From: an archaeon
GTDB lineage: Archaea; Nanobdellota; Nanobdellia; Woesearchaeales; GW2011-AR9
Direction: 5' to 3'
NCBI GenBank assembly: GCA_018696395.1
Contig: JABHQR010000011.1
Coordinates: 124,001-188,000, forward strand
DNA length: 64,000 nt
Both the position numbers and the translations under genes were made by a program. The notes under the pieces are model-generated. The model saw only the letters and a program-made list of their open reading frames with translations, made no database searches and was not told where the DNA came from. Below are positions 46,159 through 55,201 of this stretch, one piece after another. The stretch's first letter is position 1, and each line of letters opens with the position of its first letter.

Positions 46159-46650
46159 ATGAAAATTGAATTACGTTATCCAAAAGTTTCTGATGCAAAG
46201 AAGTTTCTTGATATTTTAAAGAATCCAAATTTTAAATATTTTTCATTTTGTCCAATATCAGTTGAAGAAGAAATTAAATGGATTAAAAATTGTGTTAAAA
46301 ATAGAAAAAATAATCTTGAATATAATTATGCAATTATTTTAGGTGGTAAATTAATTGGTGGATGTGGCATTAAAATTGATCAACATCTAAAACATATTGG
46401 GGAAATTGGTTATTTTGTAGCAGAAGAGTATTGGGGTAAAGGTATTGCAACAAAAGCAGTTAAATTACTTGAAAAAATAGCCTTCAAAGATCTGAAATTA
46501 AGAAGATTAACTATTCTTATGAGCTCTAAAAATAAAGGTAGTGAAAAAGTAGCAATCAAATGTGGGTACAAAAAAGAAGGTACAATGCGTAAGTATCGTA
46601 AGTTAAATAGTAAATTAACTGATTATCATTTGTATGCTAAAGTTAAGTAG
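46159..46650 (+). CDS. GNAT acetyltransferase (RimJ/RimL-like)
   Basis: 163 residues. EIGYFVAEEYWGKGIATKAV is the strand 4/acetyl-CoA site (G-x-G-I-A-T); RRLTILMSSKNKGSEKVAIKCGYKKEG is split into RRLTILMSSKNKGS and AIKCGYKKEG, strand 5 and the N/S-x-x-S-x-x-x-x-x-x-x-G-F/Y pattern typical of RimJ-like N-terminal acetyltransferases. Substrate unknown. It has its own promoter and converges with the coiled-coil gene. Confidence 0.88.
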   Translation: MKIELRYPKVSDAKKFLDILKNPNFKYFSFCPISVEEEIKWIKNCVKNRKNNLEYNYAIILGGKLIGGCGIKIDQHLKHIGEIGYFVAEEYWGKGIATKAVKLLEKIAFKDLKLRRLTILMSSKNKGSEKVAIKCGYKKEGTMRKYRKLNSKLTDYHLYAKVK

Positions 46651-46662
46651 ATTTATCATTTT

Positions 46663-47373
46663 TTATTTTTCTTTCAGAATTTTTTCTAACATATCTTTAA
46701 TGTTATTCTCTTTGGCTTGTATCAAGACTTTTTGGTATGGTAGTCTTAATACTCCTTCTTTTCTTAAGTTGCTTTCAATCCAATCTAATGCCTTTCCTTT
46801 TTGTGTTTTTACAAAACTTTGAAATTTTTCTTGTGACCAACCACCTTTATGTGTTTTACGTATTTCACGTTCTTTGTTAAGTAGAATTTTCTTTTTACCA
46901 TTCCGCCATTCAATAACTTTTAATCTTTTAACTGTGGCACTAACAAAAAGGACCGTTTCATTTGAAGAACTTGATTTTTCAGCTTCTTTTTCTAAATTTA
47001 TTATTTCTTCCTGATCTTCTAGTTTAATTCTTTTGTTTTGTTCTTTTTTTAATTTTTTAATTTTAGCTTTATAATTAATTTTTTTAAGTTTTCTTTTTTT
47101 ATCTTCTTTAGTTTTTTGTTCCTTTATAATCTCTTTAATTCTTTCTTGTTCAAGTTCTGTTTTGAGCTTTTCGTTAGCTAACTTTATGTTATGTTTACGT
47201 TCTTCAGTTTTTTTTCTAATTTTTTCTTTTTTTCTTTTTAATTCTTCTTTTTCAGGTTGTTTTTGTTTAGATCTATTTTGATTTATAATGTGACATTCTG
47301 GACATAATCCATTGTTAGAATTCGTAAAGAATTTTCGTTTATTACAAGTGATGCAAGTAAAAGTAAGTTTCAT
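46663..47373 (-). CDS. Zinc-finger coiled-coil protein
   Basis: 236 residues: an N-terminal zinc finger (CITCNKRKFF then CPECH) followed by a very charged Lys/Glu helix (about 35-135) and a folded C-terminal region with KRLKVIEWRNGKKKI and GGWSQEKFQSFV. Possibly nucleic-acid binding given the charge and zinc finger. Family not recognised. Confidence 0.55.
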   Translation of the reverse strand: MKLTFTCITCNKRKFFTNSNNGLCPECHIINQNRSKQKQPEKEELKRKKEKIRKKTEERKHNIKLANEKLKTELEQERIKEIIKEQKTKEDKKRKLKKINYKAKIKKLKKEQNKRIKLEDQEEIINLEKEAEKSSSSNETVLFVSATVKRLKVIEWRNGKKKILLNKEREIRKTHKGGWSQEKFQSFVKTQKGKALDWIESNLRKEGVLRLPYQKVLIQAKENNIKDMLEKILKEK

Positions 47374-47439
47374 TTATGATTTGTAATAATAACATAATAT
47401 TTAATCTTTGCTGTGAAAGATTTTGAATTAAAGTAATTA

Positions 47440-47838
47440 CTAAGCTGCTTTTTTTGTTTTATAATCCCAATGGACATTATTTCCAAACAATTCTTCACTT
47501 ATGAAATCTTTTATTTTGCTTATCTCAACAAATATTAAATCAATCAAATGCTTACCATGATAACCCTTATTGCTAATATTTTTTGTAATAAGTTCAATTT
47601 CTGCTAATGCTCCTAAAACGTGTGACCAAATTCCAAATACATGTCCTATGTCTTTTCTAACTTTATTCCTGTACTCATTTATATCTTTACAAAGACTTTT
47701 AATTTTACCCTGTTTATTATCGTATTCTCTATAACTCCAAATTTTTTCAATAGTTTCTGCTGTTTTTCCTATTTCATCTAAATTGAACATAATACCTCTA
47801 GAAATTTCTATCTTTTGTTCTTTTGTAAATCCTCTCAT
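47440..47838 (-). CDS. Hypothetical helical protein
   Basis: 132 residues, all-helical in appearance, with conserved-looking GHVFGIWSHVLGAL and HGKHLIDLIF segments. No signal or membrane segment. It follows the next gene on the same strand by 77 bases. No family recognised. Confidence 0.5.
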   Translation of the reverse strand: MRGFTKEQKIEISRGIMFNLDEIGKTAETIEKIWSYREYDNKQGKIKSLCKDINEYRNKVRKDIGHVFGIWSHVLGALAEIELITKNISNKGYHGKHLIDLIFVEISKIKDFISEELFGNNVHWDYKTKKAA

Positions 47839-47915
47839 TTTAAGAATAATAACTTTTAGGTATTTAATTATTTTGTTATTTGAATTTCAGATTTTTTAAA
47901 AACTTGCTAATTCAA

Positions 47916-48506
47916 TCATTTACCTAAGCGTTCTAATTCCATGCGAAAAATTTTATTATATGTAACGAAGAAACCCATCAATTTTTCAAGAATATGTTTT
48001 ATTTCTTCTTCAGCTTCTTCTAATTCTAATCTAGTCTCTTTAACAGTTGCGTTTTCAATATCAACAGAAAATAAATGGTCGACTTGAGAAAATTTTTCTT
48101 TTAAAATCTTAAATGTTTGATGAATCTTTTGTAAGATTTTTTTCTCAATATCAGTTTCTTTTTTAATCTCATCTTCAACTTTTTTTCTATGTTTTAATAT
48201 CCAACCTGTCCCCATTTTTTCAGCAGATTTTTGTTCTAAAATAACGTGTATTTCTCCTTTTTCCAAAATGTCTAGTTCTTCTCTTAATTCAATTATTTTA
48301 TCAGAAATTTCTTTAAAAAATTCATTTAAATCTTCATGTTCCATATAATTAAATTCAATATGCATGATTAACATATCAATTGCTAATAATTTTATCTCAA
48401 AATCATGTGTTTTTGTAATTATTTTTTTGTTAGCATCAATTCCAATGTGTAAATCATTAAGAACCTCTTGTGCTTCTTCTCCCATCATCCCAGTTAATTC
48501 AACCAT
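47916..48506 (-). CDS. Hypothetical coiled-coil protein
   Basis: 196 residues, acidic, long helices with heptad-like Leu/Ile spacing (for example about 60-100 and 150-175). No motif or signal. It lies upstream of another helical gene on the same strand and could form an operon with it. Confidence 0.5.
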   Translation of the reverse strand: MVELTGMMGEEAQEVLNDLHIGIDANKKIITKTHDFEIKLLAIDMLIMHIEFNYMEHEDLNEFFKEISDKIIELREELDILEKGEIHVILEQKSAEKMGTGWILKHRKKVEDEIKKETDIEKKILQKIHQTFKILKEKFSQVDHLFSVDIENATVKETRLELEEAEEEIKHILEKLMGFFVTYNKIFRMELERLGK

Positions 48507-48604
48507 AATTAAAGTATAAAGGACATGTGTTTATAATTATTATTATATTTCAGATTCTTATTTTTAATCCAAACATTTAAATCATACTTATTTATTATAA
48601 TTAT

Positions 48605-48877
48605 ATGGGCCTTTATTTAACTTTAATAATTTCTCTTTATGCAGTAACTGGTGTAGTTGGGATTCTTGGTTATATTCCTACAATAATTGATTTAATTAAG
48701 AATAAGTCTAGTGCTAATATTGGGTCATATGCAATTTGGACTTTATGTGCTTGTGTTTCATTTTTATATGCAACTTTTGTAATTTCAGACTTATTGTTAG
48801 AAATCATGACTGGGTTAAACTTTCTTTCATGTGCAATAATTTTAGGTTTAGCTTTGAGATTAAAATTAAATAAATAA
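48605..48877 (+). CDS. SemiSWEET-like PQ-loop membrane protein
   Basis: 90 residues with three transmembrane helices forming one SWEET/PQ-loop triple-helix bundle. GYIPTIIDLIKNKSSANIG contains the P-T/Q turn and the conserved K-S-x-x-x-x-S linker. SemiSWEETs dimerise and transport small sugars; the archaeal substrate is unknown. TATA-like TTTATTATAATTATATG starts immediately upstream. Confidence 0.75.
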   Translation: MGLYLTLIISLYAVTGVVGILGYIPTIIDLIKNKSSANIGSYAIWTLCACVSFLYATFVISDLLLEIMTGLNFLSCAIILGLALRLKLNK

Positions 48878-48902
48878 TTAATAACTTTGGATTTCAGAAA
48901 CC

Positions 48903-48910
48903 TTTATTTA
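48903..48910 (+). promoter_or_regulatory. TATA box of gpmI
   Basis: TTTATTTA is centred about 27 bases before ATG 48933, predicting a leaderless mRNA and selecting that ATG over the GTG three bases upstream. Confidence 0.5.
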
Positions 48911-48932
48911 CCTATCTTGTTTACTTATTGTG

Positions 48933-50426
48933 ATGAAAAAGAGGCAGAAGGTAGCATTAGTTATACTTGATGGAGTTGGTTATTCTAAATTAAAAGAAAG
49001 TAATGCAACATATCGTAACATGCCTTTCTTAAACTCATTAAAAAAAACTAGTGCATTTACACTTTTATCTGCATCTGGTAAAAAAGTTGGTTTACCAAAA
49101 GGATTTATGGGGAATTCTGAAGTTGGTCATTTGAATATCGGGGCAGGTAGAACATTTAAACAAACTATTGAAAAAATTAATGATTCTATCAAAGATAAAA
49201 GTTTTTTTAGAAATAAAGAACTTGTTAATCTTATAAAAAAAACAGAAAAATTAGATTCTAATCTACATCTAATTGGGATGTATAGTGAAGCAGGAATCCA
49301 TAGTCATCTTGATCATTTGAAAGCATTAATTTCTGTTGTTAAAAAATCAAAAATCAAAACTTGTTATCTCCATGTAGTGTCTGATGGTCGTGATACTAAA
49401 CCAAAAGATATTAAAAAATATGTGAAAAATATCCAAAAATTTGTAGGAGAAAATAAACAATTTAAATTTGCATCTATCTCTGGTAGATATTATGCTATGG
49501 ATAGGGATAAAAGGTGGAGTAGGACTAACTTATATTATCAAACTATATCTGGAAAAATAAAACAAAAAGATAATATCTCTGACTTGAAAAAAGCAATTAA
49601 TTTAGCTTATAAAAATAATGAAACAGATGAATTTATTAAACCAGTTAAGATTAATAATTTTCAAGGTTTACAACAAGATGATTCTGTGATCTTTTTTAAT
49701 TTTAGAGAAGATCGAATGAGACAAATTGTTGCAGCTTTAGGTAATAAAAAATTTAACTATTTTAGCAGAAAAAAGATAAAATTGAATTTACTTTGTATGT
49801 ATGAATATGATTCAAGTTTTAAACTGCCTGTAATGTTTAAAAGAGGTCTATTGAAAAATACTTTAGGTGAAGTTATTAGTAAGAACGGTCTTAAGCAATT
49901 AAGGTTAGCTGAAACAGAAAAAGCTGCGCATGTAACTTACTTTTTTAATGGTGGGAAAGAAAAACCTTTTTCTAAAGAAAAAAGAATGATCATACCTAGT
50001 CCGAGTGTTTCAACATACGATTTAAAACCAGAAATGAGTGCAATGAAAATTAAAGATATTTATCTTAAAAGATCTATCAAATATAATCTTATTGTTGTTA
50101 ACTTTGCAAATGGGGATATGGTGGGTCATACTGGGAAATTGTCTTCTGCTAAAAAAGCAATTACTACTGTTGATAATTGTTTAAATGAGATGGTTAATTA
50201 CAGTAGAAAAAATGGAGTTCAATTAATTATCACTGCTGATCATGGTAACTGTGAATTGATGAATCGTAATTGGAAGAAAACACATACTTTAAATAAAGTT
50301 CCATTTTTAATAGTTGACAAAAAAATAAAATTATCCTCTGGTTCTCTGAAAAATATTGCTCCAACAATTCTTAAAATTATGGGCATTAAAAAACCAACAG
50401 AAATGGATGCAAAAACATTATATTAA
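48933..50426 (+). CDS. gpmI: 2,3-bisphosphoglycerate-independent phosphoglycerate mutase
   Basis: Interconverts 3- and 2-phosphoglycerate with two Mn2+. VILDGVGYSK (metal-binding Asp), GNSEVGHLNIGAGR (the Ser nucleophile in NSEVGH), HVVSDGRDTKP, ANGDMVGHTG and ADHGNCE with metal-binding Asp/His are all present. At 497 residues it is the long bacterial-type GpmI rather than the shorter archaeal ApgM form, suggesting transfer or a lineage feature. The next gene is convergent. Confidence 0.96.
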   Translation: MKKRQKVALVILDGVGYSKLKESNATYRNMPFLNSLKKTSAFTLLSASGKKVGLPKGFMGNSEVGHLNIGAGRTFKQTIEKINDSIKDKSFFRNKELVNLIKKTEKLDSNLHLIGMYSEAGIHSHLDHLKALISVVKKSKIKTCYLHVVSDGRDTKPKDIKKYVKNIQKFVGENKQFKFASISGRYYAMDRDKRWSRTNLYYQTISGKIKQKDNISDLKKAINLAYKNNETDEFIKPVKINNFQGLQQDDSVIFFNFREDRMRQIVAALGNKKFNYFSRKKIKLNLLCMYEYDSSFKLPVMFKRGLLKNTLGEVISKNGLKQLRLAETEKAAHVTYFFNGGKEKPFSKEKRMIIPSPSVSTYDLKPEMSAMKIKDIYLKRSIKYNLIVVNFANGDMVGHTGKLSSAKKAITTVDNCLNEMVNYSRKNGVQLIITADHGNCELMNRNWKKTHTLNKVPFLIVDKKIKLSSGSLKNIAPTILKIMGIKKPTEMDAKTLY

Positions 50427-50782
50427 TCTTCAATGACTGTTTGTAATTTTCTTTTTGATTTTGTTCCTTCATTAAAATATTTATCTAATTTGTTAAATCT
50501 ACTAATCTCTTTTTCAATTTTTTTGTATTGTTTTAATCCTTCTTCTGAAAATTTAATTTTTCTATTATTATATTCAATTAAATTTTTCTTTTCTAAACTT
50601 TCTAAATTTTTGTATAATGCCCTCTCTTGTTTGCTAATTATTTTTGAATCTAATAATAACTCAATGAATGTTATCTTTGAAATTCTTAATCTTAAATGTT
50701 TGTAAGTAAGTGATTGATTTACTGACTGATAAAAAGATCCTAACGAGTACAGAATAAGACTTTGGGCTTTTGTAATTTTCAT
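50423..50782 (-). CDS. Winged-helix protein
   Basis: 119 residues from ATG 50782 (MKITKAQSLIL); an in-frame upstream start adds six unlikely residues. LESLEKKNLIEYNNRKIKFSEEG, seen as LEKKNLIEYNN and KIKFSEEG, has the recognition helix and wing pattern of PadR/MarR-type folds, followed by a charged helix. Probably a DNA-binding regulator of unknown target. Ends four bases into the gpmI stop region, convergent. Confidence 0.55.
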   Translation of the reverse strand: MKITKAQSLILYSLGSFYQSVNQSLTYKHLRLRISKITFIELLLDSKIISKQERALYKNLESLEKKNLIEYNNRKIKFSEEGLKQYKKIEKEISRFNKLDKYFNEGTKSKRKLQTVIED

Positions 50783-50925
50783 TAATTGACCACTGAACAA
50801 AGGAATTTAACTAATTATAAAAATATTATTGTTTAAAATGTGTTATTTTAATATTTTATATATCTTATAATATGTACAATTAGAAAGTATTATAAATAAT
50901 TAGTATATTATTTATTTAGAGGTTT

Positions 50926-51633
50926 ATGATGAATAAAGAAGATCATCGAAGAGCAATATTAATTCTATTTGTATTAGCTTTATTTATTTCATTGTCATCT
51001 ACTGTAATAATCTTAACTAAAACTACTACTTTAGGTCAAAATTGGTTATCAATTTCTGGTGCTCAGATTACTAGTGATACTGGTCAAGGGAATACTAGTT
51101 TAGAAATTTTAGCTAATGTTGGTATTGAGGTTATAAACGGATCTGTTAATTTAGGGTCTGGTTATGTTGATTCAAGGTTCGGCTTTGCAGTAATTGATAC
51201 TTTTAATTCTGCTGGTGAATTGAATTGGTTATCTGGTAGTGGGGATGCAACTGAGGTAAATGATTATCATTTAATTAGGAATACTGGTTCAAGTCCTGTT
51301 ACTCTTTATGTTTCTGAAAATTCTGGATTTTCAAATGCAGAAGAATGGTTGTGTGGTGATGCTAGTAGGTGTCCTAGTATTGTTGCGGATCTCAAAGTGT
51401 TAGCAAAAGAAAATGAAATTGGATCTTGTACTGGTTGGTTAAGGGATACTCTTTTTGGTAATTTGATGAGTTATGCTTCAAGGTCTGGTACTGTTGAATT
51501 ATGTTCAAATTTTAATCCTGTGGATTCATCTGATGAATTAAAAGTTTATTATAAAATTGTAATCCCTCAAGAAGCTCCTACTGGTACAAAAACATTAGAT
51601 CTTTTGTACACTGCAGAGGCTGTAACTAGTTAA
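50926..51633 (+). CDS. Secreted or membrane-anchored protein, unknown
   Basis: 235 residues. A basic N-terminus (KEDHRR) precedes a hydrophobic helix (about 11-31), then a Gly/Ser/Asn-rich beta domain with five cysteines (for example CGDASRC). Likely extracellular, anchored by the N-terminal helix; a pilin-like role is possible but no prepilin-peptidase motif is clear. AGAGGTTT lies before the ATG, with GTG/ATG choice of the first codon uncertain by one residue. Confidence 0.6.
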   Translation: MMNKEDHRRAILILFVLALFISLSSTVIILTKTTTLGQNWLSISGAQITSDTGQGNTSLEILANVGIEVINGSVNLGSGYVDSRFGFAVIDTFNSAGELNWLSGSGDATEVNDYHLIRNTGSSPVTLYVSENSGFSNAEEWLCGDASRCPSIVADLKVLAKENEIGSCTGWLRDTLFGNLMSYASRSGTVELCSNFNPVDSSDELKVYYKIVIPQEAPTGTKTLDLLYTAEAVTS

Positions 51634-51735
51634 TTGTTAATTTAAATTTATTCTTATGCAAAAGTTTAAATACATAGTTTTTTTAGTTAATATTATTATA
51701 ATATAAAATAAAAAAATTAAAAGAAGGTGATGGAA

Positions 51736-52443
51736 ATGAAATTAATTCTAAAGAAAAAGCCAAAAAAGGTAAAGATAATTGAAGGTTTTCCAGGATTTGG
51801 TTTAATCGGGACAATTGCAACTGAATTTTTAATGGATCATTTAGAAATTGAAAAAATAGGTCTTGTTGAAATGGATGAAATCCCAGCAATGGTTGCAATA
51901 CATCAAAATGAGCTTGTAGAACCGATTTCAATTCATTATAATAAAAAGTATAATCTGGTGTTGGTTCATGCAATAAATATCGGTAAAGGACAAGAATGGA
52001 AATTAGCTGAAATTATTCAAGAATTAGCAACTAAATTAGAAGCTAAAGAGATTATATCATTAGAGGGTGTTGGAAGTCCTAATCCTGGCGAATCAAGAGT
52101 ATTTTATTATACTACTAAGAAAAATTCTTCAATCAAAAAATTAGAAAAAGTTGCAGAACCTTTGAAGGAAGGGATCATTGTGGGTGTTACAGGTGCATTA
52201 ATGAGTAAAGATGTAAAGATTCCTTTAATGTCTCTATTTGCAGAAGCTAAAAGTAATCTTCCTGATAGTAATGCTGCGGCTGAAATAATTAAAGCATTAG
52301 ATGCGTATACTGGTTTGAAAATAGACCCTAAACCTTTGTTTAAACAAGCAAAAATGTTTGAAGAAAAATTAAAAGGTATTGTGTCTAAAACAAAAGATGC
52401 AGAAGAAGTTCAAGAGCATAAACATTTAAGTTATGTAGGGTGA
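51736..52443 (+). CDS. PAC2 family protein (proteasome assembly chaperone-like)
   Basis: 235 residues. IEGFPGFGLIGTIATEFL is the PAC2 signature, followed by LVLVHAINIG, ISLEGVGSPNPGE and VGVTGALM. The C-terminal helical part is typical. Archaeal PAC2 proteins are homologous to eukaryotic proteasome chaperones. ATG 51736 is chosen because GGTGA ends five bases upstream; GTG 51727 and ATG 51730 are alternatives. Confidence 0.9.
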   Translation: MKLILKKKPKKVKIIEGFPGFGLIGTIATEFLMDHLEIEKIGLVEMDEIPAMVAIHQNELVEPISIHYNKKYNLVLVHAINIGKGQEWKLAEIIQELATKLEAKEIISLEGVGSPNPGESRVFYYTTKKNSSIKKLEKVAEPLKEGIIVGVTGALMSKDVKIPLMSLFAEAKSNLPDSNAAAEIIKALDAYTGLKIDPKPLFKQAKMFEEKLKGIVSKTKDAEEVQEHKHLSYVG

Positions 52444-52470
52444 TCTTTTTTATTATTTTTACTTTATTTT

Positions 52471-53082
52471 TTAAGCAGCAATAGTTGAATTTCCTTTTGA
52501 TTTTGATTTTAAAATGTCTGCCCTGATTCTTTCTATTTCAATTTCTAATTTTTTAATGTGACTTTTATGTTTGATTAATTCATGATTGTTTGAAGATTGG
52601 CTTTCTTCAATTAATTGGTTTAATAATTCTTTGATTTTACCTATTTTAATTAAAACAGAAGAATAATGTCCATAATCATTGTCTAATGATTGTGTGAAAT
52701 TTGTTTTTTCGAAATTATTTTTTAATATGTCTTTGTGTTTTCTGGTTGTTAATTTTATGTCTTCTGATAATCTTCTTAATGTTACTTTAATTTTATCAAT
52801 TTTTGTAATCACTTCATTTTTTGGTAAACTTATTTTATCTACTAATTTATCACATGTAATTATGTGGTTTAGAATTGTGTTTGATTTTTCTTCTTCTTTT
52901 CTTTGTCGAAAACTATCTGATATGATAATGAGGTATTGTTTTAAAATTTTGATGGCTTTTTTAAGATTATTTGTGTCTAAGTTTGGGTTATTTCTTTTGT
53001 GTTTAATTATTATGTCACAGATTTCAATTGCTCCTGTTAATTTGGCATTTAATGTGTTTGCTGAATGATTAAATAATCCCAT
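52471..53082 (-). CDS. Hypothetical coiled-coil protein
   Basis: 203 residues, helical and charged, without signal or motif; long helices at about 15-60, 85-120 and 155-195. Convergent with the PAC2 gene. Its 5' side faces the large non-coding block. No family recognised. Confidence 0.5.
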   Translation of the reverse strand: MGLFNHSANTLNAKLTGAIEICDIIIKHKRNNPNLDTNNLKKAIKILKQYLIIISDSFRQRKEEEKSNTILNHIITCDKLVDKISLPKNEVITKIDKIKVTLRRLSEDIKLTTRKHKDILKNNFEKTNFTQSLDNDYGHYSSVLIKIGKIKELLNQLIEESQSSNNHELIKHKSHIKKLEIEIERIRADILKSKSKGNSTIAA

Positions 53083-53779
53083 GTGTCAATTGATTGTTCT
53101 GGTTGTTATAAATTTTTTGATTGATGATTTTTTGTAATTAATTCTTTGAGATTTGATTAAATCTTTCTACTTGGTATGTTTTAATCAACGCTTAAATCTT
53201 GCACTCTAAACTAGTCTGGAAATTTTAATCAACTCTATCAAATTGTGTTTTTAAAAGTTTCAATCAATCCCTGTAAGTTTTATCAACTAGTTATGGCCTT
53301 ACTATTTTCATTATATTCTACTCATCTGTTAAAATAAATTTTACGCAAGAAGCCGGCCTTTTTGTACTAAATGTTTGCTTCGAAGCTCTTTTGTGCGTAA
53401 ATTGTTGATTTTAATGCTGTATTTAGTTCGTATAATGTATATTATGCGTAGTTTAAGGGTAATTAAGCCAAAAAGGGAGACTTATTTTATTTTTTTAGAT
53501 GATTTAGTGATGAAATATTACCCCTTATGTGTTGACTAATTGAGGCATTAAGATCTCTTTGTTTTTAATGATAAAACTTTTTGTCTTTGATCAAATAATT
53601 TAAATGAGCCATTAGTGAACTTTTTAATCAAAACTGATTATTTCTATTGCTTTAAGTTTCAATCATAGATGATAAGTTATAATCTAAACTTAGCTAAAAT
53701 GTTCAATCTATGACTGCTATTTTTAAAACTAAATCATTTAATCAAAACTAACAAATTTAAGAAAAAGAAAAATGCAAAA
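53083..53779. other. 697-bp non-coding block with repeated motifs and hairpins
   Basis: The longest interval without a supported gene. TTTTAATCAA-type sequences recur at 53179, 53223, 53258 (TTTCAATCAA), 53278 (TTTTATCAA), 53622, 53657 (TTTCAATCA) and 53738, plus reverse copies near 53154 and 53404; spacing is irregular (about 20-45 bases on the left side). Dyads include TTTACGCA/TGCGTAAA (53340-53401) around the palindromes GCCGGC and GCTTCGAAGC, TTCGTATAAT/ATTATGCGTA (53427-53450) and AAGGGTAAT/ATTACCCCTT. A 41-codon frame (53414-53539) exists but lacks a ribosome-binding site. Candidates: replication origin, recombination site or untranslated RNA. Confidence 0.6.
53340..53401. other. Extended hairpin, candidate structured RNA or protein site
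   Basis: TTTACGCA (53340-53347) and TGCGTAAA (53394-53401) form an 8-bp perfect stem that can extend inward as AGAAG with CTTTT through a bulge and one G-U pair. The loop contains GCCGGC (53352-53357) and a 10-bp palindrome GCTTCGAAGC (53377-53386). The GC-rich patch stands out from its AT-rich setting. No similar element was seen elsewhere in the window. Confidence 0.45.
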
Positions 53780-54001
53780 TTATTCAACATTTTCTGGTGG
53801 TTCAATAATTTGTAAACTAACTTGTCCAGTAGAACCGCCATCTTCTTGATCTGCGGAAACTTCTTCAAACCCGGACCCATTAAATGTAATTGAATCACTA
53901 TTCATACCAACAAATATAGTTAATATTATTCCTGCTACAATAACCATTGCTGCTATTATAATAATTACGGTTTTTGTTGACAAATCTTTTTTCATATCCA
54001 C
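53780..54001 (-). CDS. Small membrane-anchored protein
   Basis: 73 residues: one transmembrane helix (about 11-32), then a short Ser/Gly/Asp-rich outside part ending GQVSLQIIEPPENVE. GTG 54001 is used because GGAGG lies seven bases upstream; ATG 53995 is less well spaced. Small secreted or anchored proteins of this type are frequent in DPANN genomes; function unknown. Confidence 0.6.
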   Translation of the reverse strand: MDMKKDLSTKTVIIIIAAMVIVAGIILTIFVGMNSDSITFNGSGFEEVSADQEDGGSTGQVSLQIIEPPENVE

Positions 54002-54079
54002 TTTTCCACCTCCAATAATTTTGTATTCATAAAAATCTAATCATTTATATTTGTTTTGATATATTTAATTAAAGAAATT

Positions 54080-55042
54080 TTAACAGTTTAATAATTCAAG
54101 AACTTTTGGTTGTACTTGTTTTTTTCGTGAAACAATTTTTTTAAGATACATGTATCCACCATCAATTTTATCTAATTTAATAATTTTTTTATGGAATAAT
54201 TTTTTAATTTTTTCTTCATTTCCAGCATAAAATAAGTGTGATTCTACGTCAACAACATCAGTTGCAATTAAAAATAATGCCTCATAATTATTTTTTTTCA
54301 TTAACCGATTTAATTCTTTTAAAATTATCTCTTTTTTCTTCATTATTTTTGTAAATCCAATAACTGGTATTTGGCCAACACCTACTTTTTTTGTACCTTT
54401 TCTATAAGTTTTGAAATCAGTAAGAATAATTTTATTAGCACTGTGATTTACAAGATCACAACCACTATTTAACAATTCTTTCCCATATTTTTCAATATTT
54501 ACTCTAGCAATTTTTGCAAGTTTTCTTGCAAGAACTCTATCTTTTACAGTTGTTGTTGGGCTTTTTAATAATAATGTGTCTGAAATTAAGGCGGATAACA
54601 TTAGTGCTGCCATTTTTCTGTTAATTGTAACTCTATGCCAAGAATATCTGTCTGCGATAATTGCTGCTGTAGCACCTCTTGGTTCATTTTCAAAAGGTAT
54701 TGGGTGTATTGATTCAACATCGCCAATTCTGTGATGGTCAATAATTTCTAATATGTTTGATTGTCTTATGTTTTTTACTGCTTGATCTATTTCATTATGG
54801 TCGACAATAATTATATTTTTCCCAGTTGCATCACTTAATTTTTGAGGTGTTTTAACACCCCATTTTTTAAGTACAAATTTAGTTTCAGAATTAAGTTCTC
54901 CTGCTCTTGCTGCTACAACATCATGTTTATGTAAATGTTTAAGAAAATTAGCATAAACTATGGCAGAACAAATAGAATCTGTATCTGGGTTAAGGTGCCC
55001 TATTACATAAATTTTTTTATCCTTGTTTTTTTTAATTTTCAT
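54080..55042 (-). CDS. ppaC: Manganese-dependent inorganic pyrophosphatase (DHH family)
   Basis: Hydrolyses pyrophosphate. The first domain shows GHLNPDTDSICSA (His, Asp, Asp metal ligands), IIVDHNE and EIIDHHRIG (DHH), and GATAAIIADRY; the DHHA2 domain follows with GVGQIPVIGFTK. 320 residues is normal. The C-terminal basic stretch (SRKKQ) belongs to the substrate site. Cytoplasmic. It has its own upstream AT-rich promoter and converges with nothing on this side. Confidence 0.92.
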   Translation of the reverse strand: MKIKKNKDKKIYVIGHLNPDTDSICSAIVYANFLKHLHKHDVVAARAGELNSETKFVLKKWGVKTPQKLSDATGKNIIIVDHNEIDQAVKNIRQSNILEIIDHHRIGDVESIHPIPFENEPRGATAAIIADRYSWHRVTINRKMAALMLSALISDTLLLKSPTTTVKDRVLARKLAKIARVNIEKYGKELLNSGCDLVNHSANKIILTDFKTYRKGTKKVGVGQIPVIGFTKIMKKKEIILKELNRLMKKNNYEALFLIATDVVDVESHLFYAGNEEKIKKLFHKKIIKLDKIDGGYMYLKKIVSRKKQVQPKVLELLNC

Positions 55043-55201
55043 TTGATTTATGGTATACTTGTGATTAAATTTATCAATTATTTTATTTATTATAGTTAAG
55101 TATTATTTTTATGTTTAAAAGATTTACTGTAAACAAGATGATCTAAACTATATCTCCTAGTAACGAAGTAAATTTAAAATAATTATTGGCATATTTTGTA
55201 T

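Noticed and set aside
53414-53539. 41-codon open frame in the non-coding block
   Set aside because: No ribosome-binding site or fitting TATA box, overlaps dyads, and a frame this long is plausible by chance over 700 bp in six frames.
53500-53640. C/D box small RNA (GTGATGA followed by CTGA)
   Set aside because: The C-like box near 53508 and the CTGA near 53635 are too far apart and have no terminal stem or D'/C' pair.
53083-53779. Degenerate CRISPR array (TTTCAATC-like ends)
   Set aside because: Motif copies are short, differ in sequence and are irregularly spaced, with reverse copies; there are no cas genes in the window.
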